A stretch of DNA of 59,626 nucleotides from CAG-303 sp034172985 (GTDB taxonomy: Bacteria > Bacillota > Clostridia > Lachnospirales > Lachnospiraceae): contig JAXFDY010000104.1 in NCBI GenBank assembly GCA_034172985.1, positions 1-59,626 on the forward strand, given 5' to 3'. A program made the translations under genes and the position numbers. Positions 35,979 to 44,169 of the stretch are shown piece after piece (the first letter of the stretch is position 1; every line of letters starts with the position of its first letter). The notes under the pieces are model-generated. The model worked only from the letters and a program-made list of their open reading frames with translations, was not told the origin of the DNA and did not search any database.

Positions 35979-36266
35979 TTAGTCCTCAGGTTTATAAATA
36001 ATCTCATCCTGATATACATAACCAATCTTCTTTGCAACTTCTTCCACATATTTCTTTGTCTGGACATAAACCTTACGTTCCTCCAGATACTCTGCCTCAT
36101 CCTGTGCATCTTCCAACTGTAGCTGTAATGCCTGTTCCTGCCGTTCCAAAGCGCGTAACTCCTGCTTTGAATCCTTAATCTGTATGCACATAATCGCTAC
36201 AAACACCATAACAATCAAGCTAATGCCTAGTGTCACGAGCTTTCCTTTTTTCTTTTTTCTCGTCAT
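35979..36266 (-). CDS. divIC: Septum formation initiator, DivIC/FtsB family
   Basis: The 95-residue protein starts with a basic stretch, one membrane helix (about 9-28, LVTLGISLIVMVFVAIMCI) and a heptad coiled coil (SKQELRALERQEQALQLQLE). This is the DivIC/FtsB layout for a divisome component. It ends with the conserved tail VAKKIGYVYQDEIIYKPED. Its 5' end overlaps the end of yabQ by 47 bp. The order yabP-yabQ-divIC-spoIIE matches Bacillus. Confidence 0.88.
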   Translation of the reverse strand: MTRKKKKGKLVTLGISLIVMVFVAIMCIQIKDSKQELRALERQEQALQLQLEDAQDEAEYLEERKVYVQTKKYVEEVAKKIGYVYQDEIIYKPED

Positions 36267-36723
36267 TATGCTTTCCATGTTTCTTTACCACGCCCTTAAA
36301 TACATTCTTCATCTGCCGGATTATCATCCTAAACGGCAGTGTCAACACCCTAACAAATCGGATAAATACTATTCTAGCCCATTTTAATGGTTTTTTCAAT
36401 AGAAATGTTAAAATAAAATTTAAAATTTTTGAGATATATTTTACAATCCAGACACTGATACTTTGATGATACAAATATGCGCCTATGAGAAATGCTATAA
36501 AGATATATCCCCTTACAACCCCATCATTACACCGAAAAATCATGGCAAACATAATCATACCTGAAATTACCCAAAACAAGAAATCCTGGATGCCTACCCA
36601 TATATCGCCATGTTTTATAACCCTTCTCAATATTCTGAGAATATCATATGAGGCTGTAATCAGCATGCCGTACCATGCGGCTTCCAAAAATACCTGTATT
36701 TCATCCTGTATGAAGGTCCCCAT
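36220..36723 (-). CDS. yabQ: Spore cortex protein YabQ
   Basis: This 167-residue membrane protein has about four helices and the YabQ start IQDEIQVFLEAAWYGMLITA and YDILRILRRVIKHG. YabQ is needed for spore cortex formation in B. subtilis. The C-terminal 50 residues are strongly basic. It lies directly after yabP (one base gap) and its end overlaps divIC. Confidence 0.85.
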   Translation of the reverse strand: MGTFIQDEIQVFLEAAWYGMLITASYDILRILRRVIKHGDIWVGIQDFLFWVISGMIMFAMIFRCNDGVVRGYIFIAFLIGAYLYHQSISVWIVKYISKILNFILTFLLKKPLKWARIVFIRFVRVLTLPFRMIIRQMKNVFKGVVKKHGKHNDEKKEKRKARDTRH

Positions 36724-36724
36724 A

Positions 36725-37009
36725 CTACCTAAACAACCTTCCTAAGAATGGTTCTTTGCTCTTTTTATATTTATTGAAATCAGAATATGTAAAGGAATCT
36801 ACAAATCCCTCGATATCTGTCTCTTTTTTTTCAAGTGTAAGCCGTCGTATATGAAGTTCCTTCCCATGAATCGTAAGCATTCCCATATCTGTCTCCAGAA
36901 GTATCACTTCCGTATCAAAGGATATCACATCTTTCACTCCGGTTAAAAAACATTCCTTCCTGTTAATCATCTGCATCTTATGACTTCCGGTGAATTGTTT
37001 TTCCTCCAT
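36725..37009 (-). CDS. yabP: Sporulation protein YabP
   Basis: The 94-residue protein shows the YabP family pattern with MINRKECFLTGVKDVISFD, MLTIHGKELHI and EGFVDSFTYSDF. YabP is a mother-cell protein important for spore cortex formation. It sits between rlbA and yabQ in the order known from Bacillus. Confidence 0.88.
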   Translation of the reverse strand: MEEKQFTGSHKMQMINRKECFLTGVKDVISFDTEVILLETDMGMLTIHGKELHIRRLTLEKKETDIEGFVDSFTYSDFNKYKKSKEPFLGRLFR

Positions 37010-37070
37010 ACTATTACATACTCCTGCACTTGAGGGTTACTACTATCTTATTGACAGGAGCTTTGATTTA

Positions 37071-37310
37071 TTACAGTTCTTTATACATTTCCTTTGCTTC
37101 TTCTTTTTTTACAGTTTCCTGAACAGATGTAACTTCTACTTTCACATCTCTGGTTCCAAACTTTATCAATATGATATCTCCCACCTTCACTTCAGTACCG
37201 GCTTTGGCCTGCTTGTCATTAATAAATACACGGCCAGCATCACAGGCTTCATTTGCCACGGTTCTTCTCTTAATGATTCTGGAAACTTTCAAATACTTAT
37301 CTAATCTCAT
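37071..37310 (-). CDS. rlbA: S4-domain RNA-binding protein (RlbA/YabO)
   Basis: The 79-residue protein is an S4 RNA-binding domain: MRLDKYLKVSRIIKRRTVAN, GRVFINDKQAKAGTEVKVGD. It is related to RqcP/HslR-like proteins; the Bacillus YabO orthologue takes part in ribosome-associated quality control, so that role is likely. It is the first gene of the yabP-yabQ-divIC block. Confidence 0.9.
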   Translation of the reverse strand: MRLDKYLKVSRIIKRRTVANEACDAGRVFINDKQAKAGTEVKVGDIILIKFGTRDVKVEVTSVQETVKKEEAKEMYKEL

Positions 37311-37335
37311 AATCTGTCCTCATTTCCTTTTAAAT

Positions 37336-37367
37336 GTAAAAACTGCCGGAATGAATCCGACAGTTTC
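37336..37367 (-). terminator. Terminator after the HU gene
   Basis: AAACTG and CGGA pair with TCCG and CAGTTT around a four-base loop, followed by TTTTTACATTT on the minus strand. There is no obvious promoter between here and rlbA, so partial readthrough is likely. Confidence 0.7.
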
Positions 37368-37401
37368 TATCACTCATATACTATAACATGCTATACAAGG
37401 T

Positions 37402-37674
37402 TTAGTTCATAGCATCCTTTAAAGCTTTACCAGCCTTGAACTTTGGTGCTACAGAAGCAGCAATCTTCATTGTTGCGCCTGTCTGTGGGTTTCTTCCTTC
37501 TCTAGCTGCTCTCTTAGATGTCTCGAATGTACCGAAACCAACTAACTGTACTTTTTCACCCTTCTTTAATTCTTCTGTGACTACATCGATAAAAGCCTTT
37601 AATGCCTTTTCTGAATCCTTCTTTGATAATTCTGTCTTTTCAGCAATAGCTGCTACTAATTCAGCCTTGTTCAT
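37402..37674 (-). CDS. hup: HU-family DNA-binding protein
   Basis: The 90-residue histone-like protein begins MNKAELVAAIAEKTELSKKD and has the DNA-binding arm signature GFGTFETSKRAAREGRNPQT, full length for HU. It compacts and bends DNA. GAGGAGG lies nine bases upstream, and a 17-bp-spaced promoter lies about 110 bp before the start. Confidence 0.96.
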   Translation of the reverse strand: MNKAELVAAIAEKTELSKKDSEKALKAFIDVVTEELKKGEKVQLVGFGTFETSKRAAREGRNPQTGATMKIAASVAPKFKAGKALKDAMN

Positions 37675-37783
37675 GAATAAAATCCTCCTCTAATGTATTA
37701 TTTACATAATCCAACCTGTTATATTATTTATTTACTCAGGTCAACTTCGGGTTTCTGCTTCGTTTCGCTTACCCATAATCATA

Positions 37784-37812
37784 TTTATATATGGTTTCTA
37801 CTGATTTGTCAA
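37784..37812 (-). promoter_or_regulatory. Sigma-A promoter of the HU gene
   Basis: TTGACA (37807-37812) and TATAAA (37784-37789) on the minus strand, spacer 17 bp. The leader of about 100 nt has no other recognised element. Confidence 0.8.
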
Positions 37813-37864
37813 GAATATTTCAGCATATTGTTCAATTTTCTGTGATTTTCTCTGATTTTTTCCG

Positions 37865-38410
37865 TTATCCTTCCATCTGTTGTCCAAGAAATGCTGCTGC
37901 CACACCGGCTATTTTATTTTCCACTTCGCTTAATTGATCTGCATTTTCTTTTCCCGAAATAATCACAGAACCAATCACATCACTTTCACAGAGAATCGGA
38001 TAAATAATCTGCTGCTGGGATGTATTTTTTTCTCCTTCAACAATGTCTATAACCTTTTTTGTCTTGGCACTGTTTACTGCCACACGATTTTCCATGACTT
38101 CTTCCAGCTCTTTACTGATACTCTGCCCCAGATACTCTTTCTTTACTCCTCCTGCCGTAGCAATGACTTTCTCTCTGTCAGTAACGATTACTCTGTGTCC
38201 TGCAATCTGGGACATGGCCTGTGCATATGTCCTTGCAAAGTCCCCCATTTCTCCAATGGGTGAATACTTTTTTAAAATCACCTGTCCCTGATTATCCGTA
38301 AATATCTCCACGGGGTCACCTTCCCTGATTTTCAAAGTTTTTCTGATTTCCTTTGGAACAACGATTCTGCCCAAATCATCTACACGACGCACAATACCTG
38401 TTGCTTTCAT
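37865..38410 (-). CDS. spoVT: Stage V sporulation regulator SpoVT
   Basis: The 181-residue protein has an N-terminal AbrB-type swapped-hairpin DNA-binding domain (MKATGIVRRVDDLGRIVVPK, then IRKTLKIREGDPVEIF) and a C-terminal GAF-like domain (about 60-178, PILCESDVIGSVIISGK). SpoVT modulates sigma-G-dependent genes in the forespore. The length equals that of the Bacillus protein. GGAGGG precedes the start within a repeat-rich leader. Confidence 0.95.
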   Translation of the reverse strand: MKATGIVRRVDDLGRIVVPKEIRKTLKIREGDPVEIFTDNQGQVILKKYSPIGEMGDFARTYAQAMSQIAGHRVIVTDREKVIATAGGVKKEYLGQSISKELEEVMENRVAVNSAKTKKVIDIVEGEKNTSQQQIIYPILCESDVIGSVIISGKENADQLSEVENKIAGVAAAFLGQQMEG

Positions 38411-38425
38411 ATAAAAAATCCCTCC

Positions 38426-38465
38426 ATTTACAAATTTTAGACTTGTAAATCTAGTATTTGTAAAC
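38426..38465 (-). promoter_or_regulatory. Triple TTTACAA-type repeat in the spoVT leader
   Basis: ATTTACAA (38426-38433) is followed by its inverse TTGTAAAT (38443-38450), and a third copy TTTGTAAAC is at 38457-38465. This looks like an operator; autoregulation by SpoVT is possible but unproven. Confidence 0.4.
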
Positions 38466-38492
38466 GAAGAGATTTTATACCTTAAATCAATT

Positions 38493-39479
38493 TTATTTAT
38501 ACTGGCTTACATTACTTTTATCCACCTTTTCAAACGGCACCCATACATATTTTCCGTCATCGCTGATGCCTTCTACATTCTCCGCAGATTTTCCGGCACA
38601 CAGTTGTGCAACTACTTCTATCGCAGCCTGTCCCTGTCCTGTGGCAGACTGATATACTGTAAATGCCATCTCTCCCGCTTCGATTGAAGCACATCCATCT
38701 GTGGTTGCATCTACACCCAGTACAGGAATTTTCGACAAATCATCTCCATGCTCTTTCAATGCTTCGATGGCACCCAATGCCATGGAATCATTATTTGAAA
38801 TTACGCAGTCATACTTCTGCCCGGTTTTAAAGAATACCTCCAGCATTTCTTTCGTCAGACTGTCACTCCAGTCTGCATTATCCACAAATACATAATTGAT
38901 TTGCTTACCGCTGTTATTTAAAGTTTCTTTTACTGCTTTCGTACGTCCAATCGTAGCAGAATGTGTACTTTCTCCTTTGATCAGGATAACATTTATCTCA
39001 TTCTTAGAAGAGAAAAAATCCAACACATATTCTGCCTGATACTGTCCTGCTACTTCCTCACTGGAGCCTACAAACATATATTTATCTTTTTCCAGGTTTT
39101 TCTCATCCGGACAGCTGTTACAAAATACAATCGGCAAATCACCGGCAGAAGCCTGCAGTTGCTGTGCAGTATCTGCATTCACCGGAAGGCAGATAATACC
39201 ATCATAGCCTTCATCTTTTGCTTTTTTCATCTGTGCTACCTGAATGTCCACCGAACTTTGGGCATCTACTACATCCAAAGTCAGACCTTTCTCCTCTGCC
39301 GACTTCTTGGCAGCCTCTGCCAAAGATGCCCTGAAAGTATCGCTGCCATCTGAAACACTCATCAATATCTTACCGTTTGAACTTGAACCGCTTCCACTGC
39401 TTCCACATCCTGACAGGGAGAACATAACAAGCATAACTGCTATCATTATTATATATTTTGAAATCTTTTTTCTCATCAT
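38493..39479 (-). CDS. Periplasmic-binding-type sugar-binding lipoprotein (orphan)
   Basis: The 328-residue protein has a signal peptide with lipobox LSGC (Cys about 25), a serine/glycine linker, and a type I periplasmic-binding fold like RbsB (AQMKKAKDEGYDGIICLPVN, DCVISNNDSMALGAIEALKE, VLGVDATTDGCASIEAG). It probably binds a sugar at the cell surface. No permease or ATPase gene is next to it. It lies 12 bp behind a chemoreceptor gene, suggesting that it feeds ligand to the receptor. Confidence 0.88.
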   Translation of the reverse strand: MMRKKISKYIIMIAVMLVMFSLSGCGSSGSGSSSNGKILMSVSDGSDTFRASLAEAAKKSAEEKGLTLDVVDAQSSVDIQVAQMKKAKDEGYDGIICLPVNADTAQQLQASAGDLPIVFCNSCPDEKNLEKDKYMFVGSSEEVAGQYQAEYVLDFFSSKNEINVILIKGESTHSATIGRTKAVKETLNNSGKQINYVFVDNADWSDSLTKEMLEVFFKTGQKYDCVISNNDSMALGAIEALKEHGDDLSKIPVLGVDATTDGCASIEAGEMAFTVYQSATGQGQAAIEVVAQLCAGKSAENVEGISDDGKYVWVPFEKVDKSNVSQYK

Positions 39480-39491
39480 ACATTCCTCCCT

Positions 39492-41498
39492 TTATTCTAC
39501 CTTGAATTTGCCAATCTGATCAGACAGCACACCTGAAGTCTCGGATAATTTCTTTGCATCGTCTGCAATTTCCTGACTGTTCTCGGATAACTTCTCGGCC
39601 TGCTCTACCATTGTTTCAGAAGAAGCCAGAATTTCCTGGGAACTTGCAGCCTGTTCCTGCGATATAGCAGCTACATTTGTTGCTACCTCGTCTACCTCGG
39701 AGATCTTATCTGTCATCTGTCGTATGATTCCATCTGTCTGTTTTATATTTTCGTAAATTGCATCAAATATGTCTGTAACACTACGGACAAATCCCGCACT
39801 TTCATTGATGCTGTTTACACTTGTCTGTGCCTGCTGTACTGCATCATGAACCAGAGACTGTACCTCATTTACCAATGTAACAATATCATTTACGGCATTT
39901 GCACTCGTCTGTGCTAATTTTCCGATTTCTGCTGCTACTACGCTAAAGCCTCTTCCTGCTTCCCCTGCTCTTGCCGCCTCAATAGAAGCATTCAGTGACA
40001 ACAGATTTGTTTCATCAGAAATTTCACCAATGAGATTTACAATATTTGTAATTTCCATGGAGGACTGACCAACTTTATTGACTGCCTCTCCCAAAGTATT
40101 GACAGAATCACGGATATTATCAATCACAAGACTGACATTATTTGCCTTCTCTTTACCTTCTTCAGAAATAGATACCGTCTTATCCATCGTAGCACTGACG
40201 TCATTACTATAACTCTTGGTCTCTGAGACAACACCAGCCAAAGCAGACGCACTCTCTGCAATTTCATTGACTGATTCGCTCAACTGATCAACCGTCACAT
40301 TCAAATCTGTCATAGATTGTACCTGACTCTGTGAAAATTCATACATTTCTGTTGAAATATTCTGGCTCACATCTGCCTGACTTTGCAGTTTGCCGGAAAC
40401 AGATTCCAAATCCTGAATCATATCCCGCATACTTTGTACAAACTGACGCAGGCTACGGCTCATGACACCAATTTCACCATGCGCAGATGTCTGCACATCA
40501 ATCGTAAAGTCTCCTTCTGACATTGCCTTGATATCTTTTGTCATTCGTTTTACAGGATTAATCATAATGGATACTACTACAAAAATAAGTACTAATAAAA
40601 TCAATACGAAAACAATACCCAGCACAAACATCTGTGTACGAATACTGTTTACACTATTCATAACTACACTCTCAGGTACATAAGATACCAGCAGCCAATC
40701 TGTTCCTTTTACTTCCTGAAATGCTGTCAACTGATGTTCAATCATGGCGGTGTCATAATCACCCTTTTCGATTGTTTTCGCCACTTCACTCATGAATTTA
40801 TCTTTCGAATCCACAGAGAGAACTGTAGATACAATCTCACTATCACGATGTGCTAAAATTGTACCATCTGTCAAATCTACCAAAAATGATTCTGCACCCT
40901 GCATCTCTACATTTGAATTAACGATAATACTTACGCGATTCAATGACACGTCTGCTGATAATACTCTGATATTATCACTTCCATCATTCAAAATGCCGGA
41001 AGCACTGATGACGCTCTCTCCATTTTCATTTTCATAGCAGGAGCCGAATGCCATACCTATACGGCTTAATCCCTGCTTATACCAGACAGAATTCAAAGGA
41101 TTAGAATCCGTCTTCTGGGAACCCTCTCCTTTCATAAGATTACCTTCACTGTCAGCTATGTATAATCCGTCCGGATAATCTGAGCCATATCCTACATACA
41201 TGTCCAGCAGTTTCTGTAATTCCTCATCGGTTCTTGGTTCCTCCTCAATATTTTTCTTAATCATCTGGAACGCAGACAGATTCTGATTCATCCAGGATTC
41301 AATCTGTCGTCCCTGCCCCTGTATGGAAGATTCCAACATATTCTGAGATAGTTTCTCCACCTGTTTTGCGACTACTGTACAAAATACAATAATCAAAATT
41401 CCCATAAATACTGCAATACAAGGAATCAGAATTCCCAAAAGTTTTGTCTTAATGGAAACCACTTTTCCTGATGCTTTTTTACTATTTTCCTCGTTCAT
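39492..41498 (-). CDS. Methyl-accepting chemotaxis protein with dCache-like sensor
   Basis: The 668-residue receptor has a membrane helix at about 20-42, an extracellular double-Cache-like domain (45-285, with DYPDGLYIADSEGNLMKG), a second helix at about 290-312, a HAMP domain (NPVKRMTKDIKAMSEGDF) and a long cytoplasmic signalling coil with the conserved tip IGEISDETNLLSLNASIEAA and RAGEAGRGFSVVAAEIGKLA. It signals to CheA. It is the first gene of a two-gene unit with the sugar-binding lipoprotein. Confidence 0.95.
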   Translation of the reverse strand: MNEENSKKASGKVVSIKTKLLGILIPCIAVFMGILIIVFCTVVAKQVEKLSQNMLESSIQGQGRQIESWMNQNLSAFQMIKKNIEEEPRTDEELQKLLDMYVGYGSDYPDGLYIADSEGNLMKGEGSQKTDSNPLNSVWYKQGLSRIGMAFGSCYENENGESVISASGILNDGSDNIRVLSADVSLNRVSIIVNSNVEMQGAESFLVDLTDGTILAHRDSEIVSTVLSVDSKDKFMSEVAKTIEKGDYDTAMIEHQLTAFQEVKGTDWLLVSYVPESVVMNSVNSIRTQMFVLGIVFVLILLVLIFVVVSIMINPVKRMTKDIKAMSEGDFTIDVQTSAHGEIGVMSRSLRQFVQSMRDMIQDLESVSGKLQSQADVSQNISTEMYEFSQSQVQSMTDLNVTVDQLSESVNEIAESASALAGVVSETKSYSNDVSATMDKTVSISEEGKEKANNVSLVIDNIRDSVNTLGEAVNKVGQSSMEITNIVNLIGEISDETNLLSLNASIEAARAGEAGRGFSVVAAEIGKLAQTSANAVNDIVTLVNEVQSLVHDAVQQAQTSVNSINESAGFVRSVTDIFDAIYENIKQTDGIIRQMTDKISEVDEVATNVAAISQEQAASSQEILASSETMVEQAEKLSENSQEIADDAKKLSETSGVLSDQIGKFKVE

Positions 41499-41564
41499 TC
41501 TCGTATCTCCTTTCTCGCTGTCAAATAGTATTTTGCATTTTCCTAAACCATTTATATACTCTAT

Positions 41565-41593
41565 ATTTTACAAGATTTTACATTATATTTCAA
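41565..41593 (-). promoter_or_regulatory. Promoter of the chemoreceptor operon
   Basis: TTGAAA (41588-41593), 17-bp spacer and TAAAAT (41565-41570) on the minus strand. It is a sigma-A-type site; no sigma-28 motif is seen here. Confidence 0.5.
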
Positions 41594-41624
41594 TTAATTT
41601 TTACAAGTTTAGTAATAATTCCTA

Positions 41625-41678
41625 GGACAAAGTGTCTTCGACACTAATGCGCAAAGCACACTTTAGACACTTTTGTCC
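41625..41678. repeat. Compound palindrome in the 41.5-41.77 kb gap
   Basis: GGACAAAGTGTCT (41625-41637) is inverted at 41665-41678 with one base inserted. The left arm also forms an inner hairpin AGTGTC-TTC-GACACT (41631-41645). A further CAATCC/GGATTG hairpin follows at about 41690-41705. No ORF covers these; the role is unknown. Confidence 0.5.
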
Positions 41679-41718
41679 GATATATGTAACCAATCCGCAG
41701 GATTGATTGCGTTAGGAA

Positions 41719-41758
41719 ATAAAAATGATGTCTTCACACACAGTGAAAACATCATTTT
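41719..41758 (-). terminator. Terminator of the SCP2-like gene
   Basis: AAAATGATGT pairs with ACATCATTTT, with inner TCAC/GTGA, followed by TTTTTATTTCC on the minus strand; 14 bp after the stop codon. Confidence 0.85.
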
Positions 41759-41771
41759 ATAATGTCTTATC

Positions 41772-42215
41772 TTATCTTCTATTGCCAGCTCTTTTTCGGT
41801 TATTCTTTGTACTTTTTGTAGCTTTTGCTACTGCTTTGGCTGTAGCAACTGCACTGCCGACTTTCTGCCCAACAGTTTTTTCAGGCATACCTTCCTTATT
41901 CACAAGTTCTTTTAACAATAATGCTTTGCCTAAATTACCTTCTGCTGTTAACATTCCGGAACCATATGCTTCCACAATATCTAATTTACCTTCCGCAACG
42001 GCCAGTAAATTCTCCTCTGATATGGTAACGAGAATATCACGATCAAAATACTGATATGGCTGAATATAAAGCTTGCCTTCTGTAACCTCAAGATATAATG
42101 CTCCTGATGCCTCTCCTGTCACATTAAACTGGATAGCAACATGCTCTTTTATTTTGCTTGCATCAGTTTTTGCATATAATTGTTGTAACTTTTCTACTAA
42201 TTCCTGATAAGTCAT
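41772..42215 (-). CDS. SCP2 sterol-binding-fold domain protein
   Basis: The 147-residue protein has an SCP2-like domain (about 5-110: HVAIQFNVTGEASGALYLEV, AEGKLDIVEAYGSGMLTAEG) that binds hydrophobic molecules in relatives, and a basic alanine/lysine/arginine-rich tail of about 30 residues. The start at 42215 (MTYQELVEK) has AGGGG seven bases upstream. It is a single-gene unit; its ligand is unknown. Confidence 0.75.
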   Translation of the reverse strand: MTYQELVEKLQQLYAKTDASKIKEHVAIQFNVTGEASGALYLEVTEGKLYIQPYQYFDRDILVTISEENLLAVAEGKLDIVEAYGSGMLTAEGNLGKALLLKELVNKEGMPEKTVGQKVGSAVATAKAVAKATKSTKNNRKRAGNRR

Positions 42216-42336
42216 CTTCATTCCCCTTTCTGAAATAATCACATAATTTCAAAATTTTATATTAGCGTACCTATTTTATCAAATACTTCTTAAGATATCA
42301 ATACTTAACTTCCAAGGATTTACAATTTTCGATTTT

Positions 42337-44109
42337 TTATCCAATCAGCACTTTCTTTCCCCGAAATGCAAACCCATACTTCCGGATTTTCTCCTCCGGG
42401 ATTCCTTTTGTCACAAGACGGGCTGCATATTTCTTTTCCTCTATCTGCGCCAGTGCCGCCTCCACTGTATCCCTAAGAGTCTTCTCAGCCTCCGTATCCT
42501 GTACTTTAAATTCCAGTATCATCCCGTCATCTTCTTTCGGATTTTTCGGCTCCAGCGTCACATCATACCTGCCAAAACCACTCTCACGGTTTGAGGTAAT
42601 GATATATCTTCCCTGCAGATCCACAATAAGGCCCAGGACAAAGCCATGATAAAAACGCTCCGGTGTCTGCTTGGATGGTTTTTTCCCCACATCAAAACTG
42701 GAAACAAGATTTTCCGTAATCTCGTTGATATACACATTCATTGCTTTCACATCTCCCAGTAGCATGGCCTTGACGAATCGGTTGTACTCCGGCTTCTGGC
42801 TCGCAAACCAGCCTTTTATCATTTTTTCAAACATTCTCCTCACTTCATGGTTTGTAAGAGTCAGTTCGTATTCCGGTTCCTCACCAGCTTCTACCATATT
42901 TTCCTCTTCATACGAGCATACCTTCAGATATCCGCTTGCCAGCAGCAGACTCCACACAGCCTGGGGATCACCGTCTAACTGGTTATACACAATCTGCTCA
43001 TCCAGCGGTGTCCACATATGATTTCCTCGAATCAGTTCCTCGAACTGTTCTTTGATGTCGCTGTTCCCCTCACGAATCAGTTTTCCTACAAGACTGTTTG
43101 TACTGGTGTTTTCGCGACGACAAGTCGCCAAGTGACTGCTAGCAGGCATTTGGCGACTGTCCGCGACCTGAAGATGGTAATCTTCAGGTGCCCAGTAAGT
43201 ATCGTATTTTCCCGTGTCCAAAAAATTCAGAATGGACCATGGATTATAAATATCCCTTTGGTTTCCGAAAATAAACCCGTCATACCACCGTTTTATTTCT
43301 GATTTCTGGTCTCCAAGTTTTTCCTCCTCCAGTGCAGCAAACACTTCCTCCTCAGTGAATCCAAAAGAAGTAGCATATTCCTTGGAAGTAGTTGTCACGA
43401 CCTTTAGATTGTTCAGATCTGAAAATATGGATTCTTTACTGACTCTGGTGATTCCTGTCATAAGTCCCCGGTACAAATACGGATTTGTCTTAAAAGTGGA
43501 ATTAAACAAACTCCGGGTAAATCCCACCAGTTCCTCCCAGTAACCATTCACATAAGCCTCCTGCATCGGCGTATCATATTCATCCAAAAGAATGATTACC
43601 TTTTTTCCATAATAGCGATAAAGATAATCGGATATTTTATGAATCGCCATCGTAGCCACAAACTCTGGCATATCCATAGAAACAGATTGAAAAAACTGTT
43701 TTTCCGTATCCTTCAGAAGATCCCCCTCTGTTAAAAAATTATATTTGGCATACAAATCAACTAATATCTGATAAATTTTCATCTTTGTATACTCATAATT
43801 ATTTTCCTTAATATTAGCAAAAGACAGACTGATGACCGGATAAGTTCCCTGCATCTGCCGATACTTTTCCTCCTGCCAGATAGAAAGTCCCTCAAATAAA
43901 TTCCCTTCCTCTGCATACTTTACCGAAAAGAAATGTTCTACCATACTCATCGTCAGGGTTTTTCCAAATCTCCGGGGACGGGTGATTAAAGTCACACTGT
44001 CGCCGCTCTCCCACCATTCCTTAAGAAATGATGTCTTATCTACATAAAAATAATTTCCTCTGATTACATCCCCGAAATCTTGAATCCCGATTGCCACCGT
44101 TCTTCCCAT
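42337..44109 (-). CDS. AAA-ATPase-like / PD-(D/E)XK nuclease family protein (DUF1703 type)
   Basis: The 590-residue protein starts with an AAA-like domain (PF09820 type): YFYVDKTSFLKEWW, P-loop variant ITRPRRFGKTLTMSM and Walker B VIILLDEYDTPMQEA. The C-terminus has a PD-(D/E)XK nuclease-like domain with GFGRYDVTLEP and MILEFKV, so the nuclease residues appear intact. The family is common in clostridia and its function is not established. A 78-bp palindromic segment is inserted in frame at 43111-43188. GGAGG precedes the ATG at seven bases, just after a strong hairpin. Confidence 0.88.
   Translation of the reverse strand: MGRTVAIGIQDFGDVIRGNYFYVDKTSFLKEWWESGDSVTLITRPRRFGKTLTMSMVEHFFSVKYAEEGNLFEGLSIWQEEKYRQMQGTYPVISLSFANIKENNYEYTKMKIYQILVDLYAKYNFLTEGDLLKDTEKQFFQSVSMDMPEFVATMAIHKISDYLYRYYGKKVIILLDEYDTPMQEAYVNGYWEELVGFTRSLFNSTFKTNPYLYRGLMTGITRVSKESIFSDLNNLKVVTTTSKEYATSFGFTEEEVFAALEEEKLGDQKSEIKRWYDGFIFGNQRDIYNPWSILNFLDTGKYDTYWAPEDYHLQVADSRQMPASSHLATCRRENTSTNSLVGKLIREGNSDIKEQFEELIRGNHMWTPLDEQIVYNQLDGDPQAVWSLLLASGYLKVCSYEEENMVEAGEEPEYELTLTNHEVRRMFEKMIKGWFASQKPEYNRFVKAMLLGDVKAMNVYINEITENLVSSFDVGKKPSKQTPERFYHGFVLGLIVDLQGRYIITSNRESGFGRYDVTLEPKNPKEDDGMILEFKVQDTEAEKTLRDTVEAALAQIEEKKYAARLVTKGIPEEKIRKYGFAFRGKKVLIG
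43111..43188. repeat. 78-bp palindromic element inserted in frame in a coding sequence
   Basis: The segment encodes 26 extra residues (PEDYHLQVAD to LATCRRE) between YWA and NTSTNSL, which as I recall are adjacent in relatives. It holds a 10-bp perfect hairpin (ACCTGAAGAT, GGTA loop, 43166-43189) and a second compound hairpin with GTCGCCAA/TTGGCGAC (43124-43157), flanking TCGCG/CGCGA arms and a central CTGCTAGCAG. Confidence 0.75.
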
Positions 44110-44127
44110 ATCCTGACCTCCACAAAA

Positions 44128-44166
44128 AAACTGTTACACTAAATACTGTATTTAGTATAACAGTTT
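44128..44166 (-). terminator. Long hairpin terminator, possibly also an operator
   Basis: AAACTGTTA and ACTAAATA arms form an 18-bp stem with one mismatch around a three-base loop, followed by seven T on the minus strand. It closes the Fe-S protein gene. A weak promoter (TTGTTT 44177-44182, 17 bp, TATACT 44154-44159) overlaps it and could serve the nuclease-like gene, so it may act as an operator. Confidence 0.8.
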
Positions 44167-44169
44167 CAT

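Noticed and set aside
41660..41683. Second sigma-28-like -10 (TCCGATAT) on the plus strand
   Set aside because: No TAAA-like element at 15 bp upstream, it overlaps a palindrome arm and no plus-strand gene follows.
42337..44109. Frameshifted or broken gene at the palindromic insert
   Set aside because: The insert is a multiple of three, has no stop codon, and both flanking domains remain in the same frame.
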